From Phycisphaerae bacterium (GTDB lineage Bacteria; Planctomycetota; Phycisphaerae; UBA1845; Fen-1342): 7,329 nucleotides of DNA. Below the pieces are notes generated by a model. It searched no databases. It had not been told where the DNA came from and saw only the letters and a list, made by a program, of their open reading frames with translations. The stretch spans positions 1 through 7,329 of the forward strand of contig JAGVEP010000070.1 of NCBI GenBank assembly GCA_020058145.1, given 5' to 3'. The position numbers were made by a program, and so were the translations under genes. Within the stretch, counting starts at the first letter, position 1. Each line of letters begins with the position of its first letter. Positions 1-7,094 of the stretch are shown here, piece after piece.

Positions 1-119
1 ATGAGCACAGGGTCGACTGTCCACCTGCCACCCTTCTCCGGAGCGCATCTGCACCGCCGTTGGCAACTCTTTTCGTGCAAAGCAGTTATGACTATCTTAG
101 TGCCATTCGGGACAGCCAC

Positions 120-1214
120 CTATTTTCGTTGGCTGGCAGGCAACGTTGGAGCTTGGGTTCTATCCGCTCGCGCTGCGAAATACCGCCGCTGGAACCACAG
201 CGACACGTTGACCAGGCCGATGAGCACCGGCACCTCGACCAGCGGACCAATCACCGCGGCGAACGCGACGCCGGAGTTAATCCCGAACACCGCGACCGCG
301 ACCGCGATCGCCAGCTCGAAGTTGTTGCTGGCGGCGGTAAACGCGATGGTGGCCGTCTTGGAATAGTCGGCTCCGATCTTGCGCCCCATCCAAAACGACA
401 CCAGGAACATCACCACAAAGTAGATGCACAGCGGCACGGCGATCCGCAGCACGTCGAGCGGAAGCTGGACAATAACCTCGCCTTTCAGGGAGAACATCAC
501 GACGATCGTGAAAAGCAGCGCGATGAGCGTGACGGGCGAGATGCGGGGGATGAACTTCTGCTCGTACCAGGCCCGGCCTTTGAGCCTCAGCAGCACGAAA
601 CGCGTGATCATCCCCGCCAGGAACGGAATGCCCAGGTAGACAAAAACGCTCTGCGCGATCTGGCCGATGGTCACGTGTACGGCCACGGCGCTGAGCCCGA
701 ATAGCGGCGGCAGGATCGTGATGAACAGCCAGGCATACACCGAGAAGAACAGCACCTGAAAAATCGAGTTGAACGCGACCAGGCCGGCGGCATACTCGGC
801 GTCGCCCTCCGCCAGCTCGTTCCACACAATCACCATCGCGATACAGCGCGCCAGGCCGATCATGATCAGGCCGACCATGTATTCGGGGTAGCCGCGCAGG
901 AACAGGATGGCGAGCGCGAACATCAGGAGCGGGCCTATCACCCAGTTCTGTACCAGCGACAGCCCGAGCACCCTTACGTTGCGAAAGACGTCGCCTAACT
1001 CCTCATATTTCACCTTCGCTAGCGGCGGATACATCATCAGAATCAGGCCCAGCGCGATTGGGATGTTGGTGGTGCCGACCTGAAACCGGTTGATGACTTG
1101 CTCGACGCCGGGGCAGAAATAGCCGCCGAACACGCCGACCGCCATCGCTAGGAATATCCACAGCGTGAGAAAGCGGTCCAGGAAAGACAACCGGCTGGTG
1201 CATTGACGTTCCAT
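120..1214 (-). CDS. acr3: Arsenite efflux permease Acr3 (BASS superfamily)
   Basis: A 364-residue inner-membrane carrier that expels As(III) from the cytoplasm by secondary transport. The protein is almost entirely hydrophobic, with about ten membrane segments starting near residue 13. The Acr3 hallmark IGLARCIAMVIVWN lies at residues 119-132 with the conserved Cys124, followed by a GDAEYAAGLVAFNSIFQ-type stretch (137-153). The second hallmark, FTAASNNFELAIAVA (292-306), holds Glu300. In characterised Acr3 proteins a Cys and a Glu at these places are needed for transport. VIGPLVEVPVL (321-331) is also typical. The length fits the family (about 350-370). The ATG at 1214 is chosen because the family N-terminus begins here. 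GGGAG lies 11 nt upstream, a rather long spacing. The frame stays open to 1565, but that extension runs antisense to the upstream lipoprotein gene and has no Acr3 similarity. Last gene of module B, 74 nt after the DUF2703 gene. Family assignment is very secure. Confidence 0.97.
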   Translation of the reverse strand: MERQCTSRLSFLDRFLTLWIFLAMAVGVFGGYFCPGVEQVINRFQVGTTNIPIALGLILMMYPPLAKVKYEELGDVFRNVRVLGLSLVQNWVIGPLLMFALAILFLRGYPEYMVGLIMIGLARCIAMVIVWNELAEGDAEYAAGLVAFNSIFQVLFFSVYAWLFITILPPLFGLSAVAVHVTIGQIAQSVFVYLGIPFLAGMITRFVLLRLKGRAWYEQKFIPRISPVTLIALLFTIVVMFSLKGEVIVQLPLDVLRIAVPLCIYFVVMFLVSFWMGRKIGADYSKTATIAFTAASNNFELAIAVAVAVFGINSGVAFAAVIGPLVEVPVLIGLVNVSLWFQRRYFAARADRTQAPTLPASQRK

Positions 1215-1245
1215 GTTCGGACGTTCTCCCGTCGCCGGCGATCCG

Positions 1246-1271
1246 GGCGCCCCATGCGAGATGGGGGTGCC
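1246..1271. other. Small stem-loop in the DUF2703-acr3 gap
   Basis: Within the 74-nt gap before acr3, CCCCAT (1250-1255) pairs with ATGGGG (1261-1266) across a 5-nt loop. After a small internal loop, GGC (1246-1248) pairs with GCC (1269-1271). It sits about 32 nt upstream of the acr3 start codon on the transcribed strand. No T-run follows, so it is unlikely to be an intrinsic terminator. It could influence acr3 translation or mRNA stability, or be chance in GC-rich DNA. Confidence 0.35.
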
Positions 1272-1288
1272 GCCGGCATCGGTTCCAG

Positions 1289-1894
1289 TCAACGCGACAG
1301 CCACGGCATAGGTTGCAGGTTCAGACCGTCGGCCTTCGCTGGCGCGCCACCCGCAGGACAGCACTCGCCGGGGGGTGCGGGAGGCTGAACCAAGTCGGCG
1401 GCCACACGCAGCCCCGCGCGTACGATCAGTTGAGAGGGAATGGTCTCGTACGTCCGGCCGTCGACGATCAGCGTGCGACAGTTGCTGTCGCCGCAAGCGC
1501 CGCAGCACGGACTGTCGCCCGCCTTCGCACCGAGAATTTCGTCCAGGGTAGCATCGCCAATCCAAATCCGGTTTGACTCGCTCGGGTCTCGCTTGAACTG
1601 CTCAAAGGTGAGTCGCGTTGTGACCAGCTCCACGCGGATATCGAGCGGTTTTAGAGCACGAGCAAGTACACGGCATGCCCCGTCGAGCGAGCTCTCAGTA
1701 TCGCCACACCGATTGCACGTATCGCCTTCGTTGTCTACCAGGCGCTGCCAGCGAATCACGAGCCTATCGGGAAGCTTGGGTGCGGCGCCGGCTGAGCTGG
1801 CGTTGCCACCCGGGGCAGCACAGCCGGCGATCAGCACGACGACCGCAGCGCTGCACAGCAGGCCGACCCGCGTTAAGATCACAAACCTCCTCAC
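1289..1894 (-). CDS. DUF2703 family lipoprotein, Cys-rich, in ars operon
   Basis: A 201-residue lipoprotein. With the GTG at 1894 it begins with two Arg and a hydrophobic stretch ending in the lipobox LIAGC (Cys25), so it should be lipid-anchored in the envelope. After an Ala/Gly/Ser linker, residues 45-170 match DUF2703 as I know it: IRWQRLVD (47-54), a CNRC knuckle (60-63), DPSESNRIWIG (103-113), SPCCGACGDSNCR (128-140) and YETIPSQLIVRAGL (149-162). DUF2703 proteins often occur near arsenic genes; their biochemical role is not known to me. The C-terminal tail adds ECCPAGG (177-183). There are eleven cysteines, most in close pairs that could bind a thiophilic metalloid (inference). Start choice: an AAGGAAGGG Shine-Dalgarno stretch (1907-1899) sits just ahead of the GTG at 1894. 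The upstream in-frame GTG at 1921 has no comparable site and would add nine polar residues before the signal peptide. It lies 41 nt after the ATPase gene. Confidence 0.88.
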   Translation of the reverse strand: MRRFVILTRVGLLCSAAVVVLIAGCAAPGGNASSAGAAPKLPDRLVIRWQRLVDNEGDTCNRCGDTESSLDGACRVLARALKPLDIRVELVTTRLTFEQFKRDPSESNRIWIGDATLDEILGAKAGDSPCCGACGDSNCRTLIVDGRTYETIPSQLIVRAGLRVAADLVQPPAPPGECCPAGGAPAKADGLNLQPMPWLSR

Positions 1895-1935
1895 TGCACC
1901 CTTCCTTTCGATCGTGTCCACCGGCAGCCAGAACC

Positions 1936-2604
<669 letters not shown>

Positions 2605-2610
2605 GATTCC

Positions 2611-3834
2611 TCATACCTCCTGCAACGTCGCACAAGGATCGAGCCGCGCGGCACGCCGGGCCGGAAAATAGCTCGCCGCGAGCGCGATGGCGACGGAAAT
2701 GCCGATAGCCCACAGCACCAAGGCCGGCATGGGCAGCACCGGAATGCCTGCCAAACGCGGCCCCAGGGCCACCGCGAGGACCGTTCCGAGCACGTAGCCA
2801 CAGATTCCGCCGGCCAGGCCCAGCAACAACGCCTTGAGAAGAAACATCTTGAGAATCACGACGGAGCCGGCGCCAAGCGCCATCAGCGTGCCGATCTCGC
2901 GGCGTCGCTCGAAGACGTTGGCGTACATGTAGTTCGCGATGCTCGCACCGCCGACCAGCACGATGATGCCCAGGAATAAGAGGGACAAGCGGCTCATCAT
3001 GCCGTTGGTCTTGACCTGCGTGTCCACGACCTGCGTGATGGTGACGACCTTCGCGTCCGGCAGGAGCTTGTTGATCTTCTGCACGAGCCCGCCGGAAATT
3101 TCCTTGCAGCAGCCGATAATTTCGATGGCGTTGATCACCGGACCTTTTCCGGCGAGCTCCTGCACGGCGTGGAGGTGCGCGAAGATGCGCGAATCATCGA
3201 CCGTGCCGGTCTGCGGCAGGACTGCGGTGACCGTAAAGGTGCGGCCGAGTACGTCCAGGGCGTCGCCTTCCTTGGTGCCCAGAATCGTGCCGACGTCGGC
3301 GCCGATGAGCACTTCGGTGTCGCTCAGGTCCTCGATCACACGCTGGCGGACCAGCGTTTCCTTGGCTTCGGGCCGGAAAGCGCCCGGCACGTCGGCAACC
3401 GTCCCGCAGCCCTCGGCGGGGCGCGAGAAAATGCCGGCGCCCGCCCACATGGCCTTGGCCTGAAACTCACTCTTCGGCAGGATGCCGGTCAGCGTAAACC
3501 CGCGCTCCTTGAGTCTCACCGGCACGGATAGTTTCGGCGAGAGGTTGTCGAGGCCCTGGAGGTCGGACAGCGCCAAACGCTGCACATACTCCTCGGGGAA
3601 CTCGTCATTCTGCATGTCGGCGCTGTAGTAGTCCTGAAGCGATACCGACTTCGGCAGAACCAGGACGTTGGCGCCGAGGGCGTCGAGCTGCCGCGCGACG
3701 GCCTTCTCCGAGTAAAAGGTGATGTTCTTGACCGCGACGACGACGGCGATGCCGAGCAGAATCGCCAGGAAGCTCGTGGCGAGCTGGTTTTTGCGCTCGA
3801 ACATCTCGCGCCAGACTAGCTTTCGCAAGTGCAT
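2611..3834 (-). CDS. ABC transporter permease, MacB/FtsX type, with ectodomain cysteines
   Basis: A 407-residue inner-membrane permease. One N-terminal membrane helix (about 20-36) is followed by a large extracytoplasmic domain (about 40-280, MacB periplasmic core type) and three C-terminal helices (about 282-303, 325-357, 368-390). The cytoplasmic loop RRREIGTLMALGA (310-322) and the end motif PARRAARLDPCATLQ (391-405) are FtsX/MacB signatures. The four-helix plan means it should dimerise with two ATPase subunits. MacB, LolC/E and FtsX share this fold and move substrates or signals within the envelope instead of across the inner membrane. The ectodomain has three cysteines, Cys143 (AEGCGT) and vicinal Cys242-Cys243 (IIGCCKEI), which are uncommon in such domains. 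The start ATG has GAGG 7 nt upstream. It lies 14 nt after the secreted-protein gene, and no MacA-like adaptor or outer-membrane partner is in the window. Confidence 0.93.
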   Translation of the reverse strand: MHLRKLVWREMFERKNQLATSFLAILLGIAVVVAVKNITFYSEKAVARQLDALGANVLVLPKSVSLQDYYSADMQNDEFPEEYVQRLALSDLQGLDNLSPKLSVPVRLKERGFTLTGILPKSEFQAKAMWAGAGIFSRPAEGCGTVADVPGAFRPEAKETLVRQRVIEDLSDTEVLIGADVGTILGTKEGDALDVLGRTFTVTAVLPQTGTVDDSRIFAHLHAVQELAGKGPVINAIEIIGCCKEISGGLVQKINKLLPDAKVVTITQVVDTQVKTNGMMSRLSLLFLGIIVLVGGASIANYMYANVFERRREIGTLMALGAGSVVILKMFLLKALLLGLAGGICGYVLGTVLAVALGPRLAGIPVLPMPALVLWAIGISVAIALAASYFPARRAARLDPCATLQEV

Positions 3835-3848
3835 GGAGGTACCTCAGA

Positions 3849-4769
3849 TTACAGTTTCTTCTCGGCGCTCCCCGGCTGCTGCGGCTGAGGCTGTCCCGGT
3901 GGCTGTGCCGGCGGGTTCGCAGGTTTCTTCGGGGCCGGGCAGCAACCGCTCTTCGGATCGCAGCCCTTGGCGGCCTTCTTTGCTGCCGCGACGAGCACAT
4001 CCTTCTTGGTCTCACCCGTGTAGCTGGCGACGGTCGCGCCCGGCGGCGCCATGAAAACCGTGACCGCCTCCGCAGTCTTGGGGTCCACCTTGAGTTGCTT
4101 CAGGAAATTCTCCTCGGCGGCGTCTGCGGGGTCCAGTGGGATGATTTCGGTGGTCTTCGCGAAATTGGCCTCCGCCGCGAACTCCCTGACCCCCTTCATG
4201 GCCTCAGCGTTGTGCTGGGTCTGGTCGTTTTGGACACAGATGAAGACCAACTTCCGCTCTTGCAGCGCCTTGAGGCTCTTTTGGGTGCAGGGACTGACGA
4301 AGGCCGTGTCAAACTGCGCTTCGTCCAGCGGCTCGGCGAAACTCCGGGTCACGGCACCGTTCGGCGCGATCGCCAGCACGAGCGGCGTCGGGGCTCGATT
4401 GAGCCCGTACTCGCCCACGAAGCCGCGTTCGAGCGGATCGGTGACACTTACCGTGGTGGATAGCGCACGGTCAGCGCACTTTTCCATCACCGCAGCGAGT
4501 ATCTTGCGTGCGGCCTTCGTCGGTTCATCCTCGGTCCGATAAGCCAGCACAAACATGTACTTATTCGCCTTGGCCGCACGCTTGATAGCCACGGCGGCCA
4601 GCTCGGCCGTGTCCTTGTCCGCCTGGTCGGCCGACGGCTCGGCTGCGGTTGCCGCCGGGCCGGCGTCCTTTGGCTTGGGGGTGGCTCTTTCCTGGCCCCA
4701 GGCGTGAGTTCCTACCGCCAAGGTAAGGACCAGTGCCGCGATTGCTCCATGAGCCCATTTGCGATTCAT
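3849..4769 (-). CDS. Exported protein with two thioredoxin-like halves and Cys/Pro tail
   Basis: A 306-residue protein I cannot name. A signal peptide covers residues 1-25 (hydrophobic AAALVLTLAVG-type core, probable cleavage AWG/Q), then an Ala/Pro/Lys linker to about 52. Residues 55-160 and 165-268 look like two thioredoxin-like units. Each has a Lys-rich helix, a beta strand (KYMFVLAYR at 70-78; KLVFICVQN at 173-181), a long helix, a second strand, a possible cis-Pro loop (APTPLVLAI at 126-134; weaker AVTVFMAPPG at 235-244), then a strand and a helix. Neither half keeps a CxxC, so a redox role is not indicated. The tail has GCDPKSGCCPAP (269-280) followed by Pro/Gln repeats. Cysteines are 98, 161, 178, 270, 276 and 277. 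Its ATGA start overlaps the arsR1 stop, with GGAG 7 nt upstream inside arsR1, so translation is probably coupled. I infer a periplasmic metalloid-binding partner of the ABC transporter. Confidence 0.82.
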   Translation of the reverse strand: MNRKWAHGAIAALVLTLAVGTHAWGQERATPKPKDAGPAATAAEPSADQADKDTAELAAVAIKRAAKANKYMFVLAYRTEDEPTKAARKILAAVMEKCADRALSTTVSVTDPLERGFVGEYGLNRAPTPLVLAIAPNGAVTRSFAEPLDEAQFDTAFVSPCTQKSLKALQERKLVFICVQNDQTQHNAEAMKGVREFAAEANFAKTTEIIPLDPADAAEENFLKQLKVDPKTAEAVTVFMAPPGATVASYTGETKKDVLVAAAKKAAKGCDPKSGCCPAPKKPANPPAQPPGQPQPQQPGSAEKKL

Positions 4770-5221
4770 TCGTGATCTCCAAACAAAACGGTGCCTCTGG
4801 TTCTCCCTCCCGAACTACTACGCGTCGCTCTCTCCGTCTCGGCGAACGGCGTTTTGCGGTCGCCATTGCCGGTCGCCTGTTTGCCACATTGTCCCGCCCG
4901 CCGCTGGCGCGCCCGCAGGAGCTTCAGATCGGCGGCGGCCTGGGGAAGTTCCGACGCGGCCTCCGCCAGCCAGGCGAGGACGCGCCGGTGCGTCAGGCCG
5001 CCGGGCTCGGCCAGCGAGTAATGCATCCACACACCACTGCGGCGATCGTCGACGAGGCCGACGTTGCGCAAATAGGCCAGGTGCCGCGACGCCTTGGACT
5101 GGCCGATGTCGAGGACGGCCATGATGTCGCAAACGCACAACTCGCCGCGCACGAGCAGGTTCAGAATCCGTAGGCGCGTCTCGTCGGCGAGGGCTTTGAA
5201 GAGTTCAGCGCTGTTGCGCAT
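4766..5221 (-). CDS. arsR: ArsR-family As(III)-responsive repressor, module B
   Basis: A 151-residue winged-helix repressor. The N-terminus MRNSAELFKALADETRLRIL (1-20) is classical ArsR. The CxC metalloid site ELCVCD (Cys29, Cys31) sits in the helix before the recognition helix QSKASRHLAYL (41-51), and the wing is DDRRSGVWMHYSL. In ArsR proteins with this arrangement, As(III) or Sb(III) binding to the Cys pair releases DNA. The ATG at 5221 has GAGG 8 nt upstream. A near-perfect 20-bp palindrome lies just upstream of the gene, so autoregulation of the operon is likely. The protein is longer than usual. Residues from about 112 to 151 are a low-complexity Arg/Ser/Gly tail whose codons contain the ribosome-binding site of the next gene and whose TGA overlaps that gene's ATG. 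Confidence 0.94.
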   Translation of the reverse strand: MRNSAELFKALADETRLRILNLLVRGELCVCDIMAVLDIGQSKASRHLAYLRNVGLVDDRRSGVWMHYSLAEPGGLTHRRVLAWLAEAASELPQAAADLKLLRARQRRAGQCGKQATGNGDRKTPFAETERATRSSSGGRTRGTVLFGDHE

Positions 5222-5240
5222 GCCGGGTGCCTCAGGCGAT

Positions 5241-5260
5241 CTATCCGTATATTCGGATAG
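5241..5260. promoter_or_regulatory. Palindromic operator of arsR1 operon
   Basis: A 20-bp palindrome with arms CTATCCG and CGGATAG around a 6-bp AT-rich centre; 18 of 20 positions obey the symmetry. It covers the expected transcription start region, immediately downstream of the -10 box, and ends 19 bp before the arsR1 ATG. Position, size and symmetry fit an ArsR dimer site. Binding by ArsR1 itself is inferred. Confidence 0.75.
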
Positions 5261-5264
5261 ACGG

Positions 5265-5294
5265 ATATTACCCTTGAGCCGGTCGGCTCGTCAA
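5265..5294 (-). promoter_or_regulatory. Sigma70-like promoter of module B
   Basis: Minus-strand -35 TTGACG (5294-5289), an 18-nt spacer and -10 TAATAT (5270-5265). The predicted start is near 5258, inside the palindromic operator, giving a leader of about 37 nt before arsR1. It should drive arsR1 through acr3 as one transcript, since all gaps downstream are 74 nt or less and none contains a convincing terminator. Confidence 0.68.
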
Positions 5295-5303
5295 GCCCGC
5301 CAC

Positions 5304-5315
5304 CCGTATATCCGT
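5304..5315. promoter_or_regulatory. Possible auxiliary ArsR1 site upstream of -35
   Basis: CCGTATATCCGT repeats the core of the main operator (CCGTATATTCGG, 5245-5256), 59 bp away and just upstream of the -35 box. It is less symmetric than the main operator. It may be a second, weaker repressor contact or a chance similarity. Confidence 0.35.
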
Positions 5316-5385
5316 CGGCCCGTTCTCGACGAGTCGTCCACGTCCCCGCGGCGTGCTCGCCAAGCTCATGCCGCAGCCGGCGTTC

Positions 5386-6267
5386 TCACCCCGGTTTCCG
5401 GGCCGTCACATTAAGGCTGATCACGTAATCGCTCGGGCGCGTGCCCGCCGGCAAGGCCGCGGCGATCTTGTCGTACAGCGGGTCCTCGAAGCCGCTCAGC
5501 GCCTCGACGTACTCTGGCTTCTGCTGCAATTGAATGTCGGTCAGGCCAGCTCCGCGCGCGAAGGCCTCGCTCTCGGAGACCAGGGACGCGCCGGCCACGC
5601 AGCCGATCCAGGCCCGAACCAGCTCCTGAATCTGAACGGGCAACGGACGAAGCAGCGCCAAGTCGGACACTGCCACGCGACCGCCGGGCTTCAAGACGCG
5701 TGCGATCTCCCGCCAAACCTGCGCTTTGTCCGGTGACAGGTTGATCACGCAGTTCGAGATCACCACATCCGCGCTTCTGTCGGCGACCGGCAAGTGCTCG
5801 ATCTCGCCGAGCCGAAACTCGACATTGTCCAGTCCGGTGCGTTCACGGTATGCGGCCGTGTTGCGGCGGGCCTTGCCGAGCATGTCCGGGGTCATATCGA
5901 CGCCAATGACGCGCCCCGTTGCGCCAACGCGCGGGCCGGCGAGAAACACGTCGAACCCGCCGCCGCTGCCCAAATCCACGACGACCTCACCCGGCTTGAG
6001 CGCGGCGAGCGCAGTCGGATTGCCGCACGAGAGGCCCATGTTGGCGCCGTCCGGCAGCGTCGCCAGCTCGGCTGCGTTGTAGCCGACGCGTTTCGCCAGG
6101 TCGTCGGCTGTGGCCGTGCTCGACCCGCTACCCGTCGGGCTGCAACAACCGCTCCCTCCGGCCAGTTTCTCACGGGACGCGGTTGCGGCGCGCGCCATAG
6201 CGGCATAGCCCGCCAGTACGCGCTCGCGGACGGCCTCGGCATCAACTTGATTCAACTTGCTTTCCAC
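5386..6267 (-). CDS. arsM: Arsenite S-adenosylmethionine methyltransferase ArsM
   Basis: A 293-residue cytoplasmic enzyme that methylates As(III) with S-adenosylmethionine to mono-, di- or trimethyl arsenicals, the last being volatile. The Rossmann SAM motif VVVDLGSGGGFDVFLAG is at 95-111, the acidic residue of motif II is in VIGVDMTPDML (120-130), and VISNCVINLSPDK (169-181) and VLKPGGRVAVSDL (191-203) follow. The three catalytic cysteines of bacterial and algal ArsM are present: Cys81 (LSCGNP), Cys173 (SNCVINL) and Cys223 (IGCVAGA). This suggests full methylation capacity rather than a two-Cys variant. An extra vicinal pair, Cys41-Cys42, lies in a Gly/Ser linker (GSGCCSPTG). Start is GTG at 6267 with GGAG 6 nt upstream. 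It lies 30 nt after arsC and is the last gene of module A. No U-tract terminator is visible after it, so readthrough towards arsR1 is possible. Confidence 0.96.
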   Translation of the reverse strand: MESKLNQVDAEAVRERVLAGYAAMARAATASREKLAGGSGCCSPTGSGSSTATADDLAKRVGYNAAELATLPDGANMGLSCGNPTALAALKPGEVVVDLGSGGGFDVFLAGPRVGATGRVIGVDMTPDMLGKARRNTAAYRERTGLDNVEFRLGEIEHLPVADRSADVVISNCVINLSPDKAQVWREIARVLKPGGRVAVSDLALLRPLPVQIQELVRAWIGCVAGASLVSESEAFARGAGLTDIQLQQKPEYVEALSGFEDPLYDKIAAALPAGTRPSDYVISLNVTARKPG

Positions 6268-6297
6268 GGCACTCTCCGTCAGTCACACGCGCCCCGA

Positions 6298-6732
6298 TCA
6301 AAAACCCAATGATCCCGGCAGAGTCTCGATGTAGGCGCGGAGTTCATCGCGCACGCGGCAATAATGCCGGAGCGCCTGTTCCTCCGTCGCTGCGGTCGCA
6401 GCGAGTGTCGGCGGGTCGTCGAACCCGACGTGCACGACTTTCGTGTGACCGGGAAACACGGGGCAGTTCTCGCTTGCGCGCCCACAAACCGTCACAACGT
6501 AATCGAAGAGAATAGCTTTCAGTTCATCCACGTGCTTGGAACGCTGGCCGGAGATGTCCACGCCCGCTGCGGCCATCACGCGCACGGCCCGCGGGTTTAG
6601 CCCGTGCGTCGCGACGCCCGCTGAGTACGGCTCGATCACGTCGCCGCGCAGGTGACGCGCCCAGCCCTCCGCCATTTGGCTGCGGCACGAGTTCCCGGTG
6701 CACAGAAACAGGATCTTCAGCTTTTGTAGCAC
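6298..6732 (-). CDS. arsC: Arsenate reductase, thioredoxin-coupled LMW-phosphatase type
   Basis: A 144-residue cytoplasmic enzyme reducing As(V) to As(III). The phosphatase-like P-loop CTGNSCRS is at 11-18 (nucleophile Cys11, Arg17). The two further redox cysteines, Cys83 and Cys90, lie in TVCGRASENCPVFPG. With Cys11 they match the Cys10/Cys82/Cys89 triad of Staphylococcus aureus ArsC, which is recycled by thioredoxin. Other family features are EPYSAGVATHGLNPRAV (34-50) and the DP loop FDDPP (104-108). The start is GTG at 6732, strongly supported by AAGGAG (6746-6741) with an 8-nt spacer. It overlaps the end of arsR2 by 16 nt, so translational coupling is likely. Its product feeds ArsM immediately downstream and Acr3 in module B. 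Confidence 0.97.
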   Translation of the reverse strand: MLQKLKILFLCTGNSCRSQMAEGWARHLRGDVIEPYSAGVATHGLNPRAVRVMAAAGVDISGQRSKHVDELKAILFDYVVTVCGRASENCPVFPGHTKVVHVGFDDPPTLAATAATEEQALRHYCRVRDELRAYIETLPGSLGF

Positions 6733-7079
6733 GCCGCCAGCTCCTTCAGATCGCGGCCACGGAGAGTCGCCAGGCGTTTGGCATCCCGCGCGATCGTCAC
6801 GTCATCCTTGAGCGCAGTGAGAACCCAGCGGAGAGCCTGCCGGGCTAGCGGCGGTGCGGCGCGTCCGGCCAGCCGAAAATGGGCCCAGCGGCCGTCCTTC
6901 CGCCGCTCGACCAGCCGGGCCTGACACAGCACATCGAGGTGCTTGGAAACGGTGGACGGGGCCAGTTCCAGCAGCCCGACGAGGTGGCAGAGGCACAGCT
7001 CGCCGTCGCGCAGGGCCCGCAAGGCGCGCACGCGGGTTTCGTCGCTCAGGGCTTTCGTGATGGCCAGGAACTCCCGCAC
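6717..7079 (-). CDS. arsR: ArsR-family As(III)-responsive repressor, module A
   Basis: A 120-residue winged-helix repressor from the GTG at 7079. The N-terminus is MREFLAITKALSDETRVRAL; the CxC site is GELCLCHL (Cys29, Cys31); the recognition helix is APSTVSKHLDVL (40-51); the wing is ERRKDGRWAHFRL. Additional Cys52 and Cys117 are present. Start choice: GAGGAA (7092-7087) sits 7-8 nt before this GTG, and with this start the KALSDETR and CxC positions align residue for residue with ArsR1. In-frame ATGs at 7094 and 7121 are less likely. The first touches the operator and would leave about 9 nt of leader; the second lies upstream of the -10 box. Automated annotation may use either and give 125 or 134 residues. 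The protein should bind the palindrome overlapping its own start and release it on As(III). Confidence 0.93.
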   Translation of the reverse strand: MREFLAITKALSDETRVRALRALRDGELCLCHLVGLLELAPSTVSKHLDVLCQARLVERRKDGRWAHFRLAGRAAPPLARQALRWVLTALKDDVTIARDAKRLATLRGRDLKELAACYKS

Positions 7080-7086
7080 GGCGTTA

Positions 7087-7092
7087 TTCCTC
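7087..7092 (-). promoter_or_regulatory. Ribosome-binding site deciding the arsR2 start
   Basis: GAGGAA on the minus strand precedes the GTG at 7079 by 7 nt. No comparable site precedes the in-frame ATGs at 7094 or 7121. This is the main reason for choosing the GTG. Confidence 0.65.
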
Positions 7093-7094
7093 AT

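Noticed and set aside
1..119. Possible further gene downstream of acr3 on the minus strand
   Set aside because: A short frame is open to the window edge, but it has no convincing ribosome site and too few residues to recognise. Nothing can be supported.
60..704. Long plus-strand open frame opposite acr3
   Set aside because: Its translation is a run of Arg, His, Asp and Glu with no domain, typical of the reverse complement of a hydrophobic GC-rich membrane gene. The minus frame is unmistakably Acr3.
1215..1565. N-terminal extension of acr3 in the same frame up to 1565
   Set aside because: The added residues are Arg/Ser-rich, overlap the DUF2703 coding region in another frame, and lie outside the Acr3 family boundary, which fits the ATG at 1214.
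3837..3846. GAGGTACCTC palindrome at the permease ribosome site as an operator
   Set aside because: A 10-bp palindrome of this kind is explained by the Shine-Dalgarno sequence plus chance. It has no promoter around it and sits inside a 14-nt intergenic gap.
5389..5403. CCCGG-TTT-CCGGG hairpin at the arsM stop as a terminator
   Set aside because: Only a 5-bp stem with a 3-nt loop and no T-run on the transcribed strand. It is mostly within the coding end of arsM.
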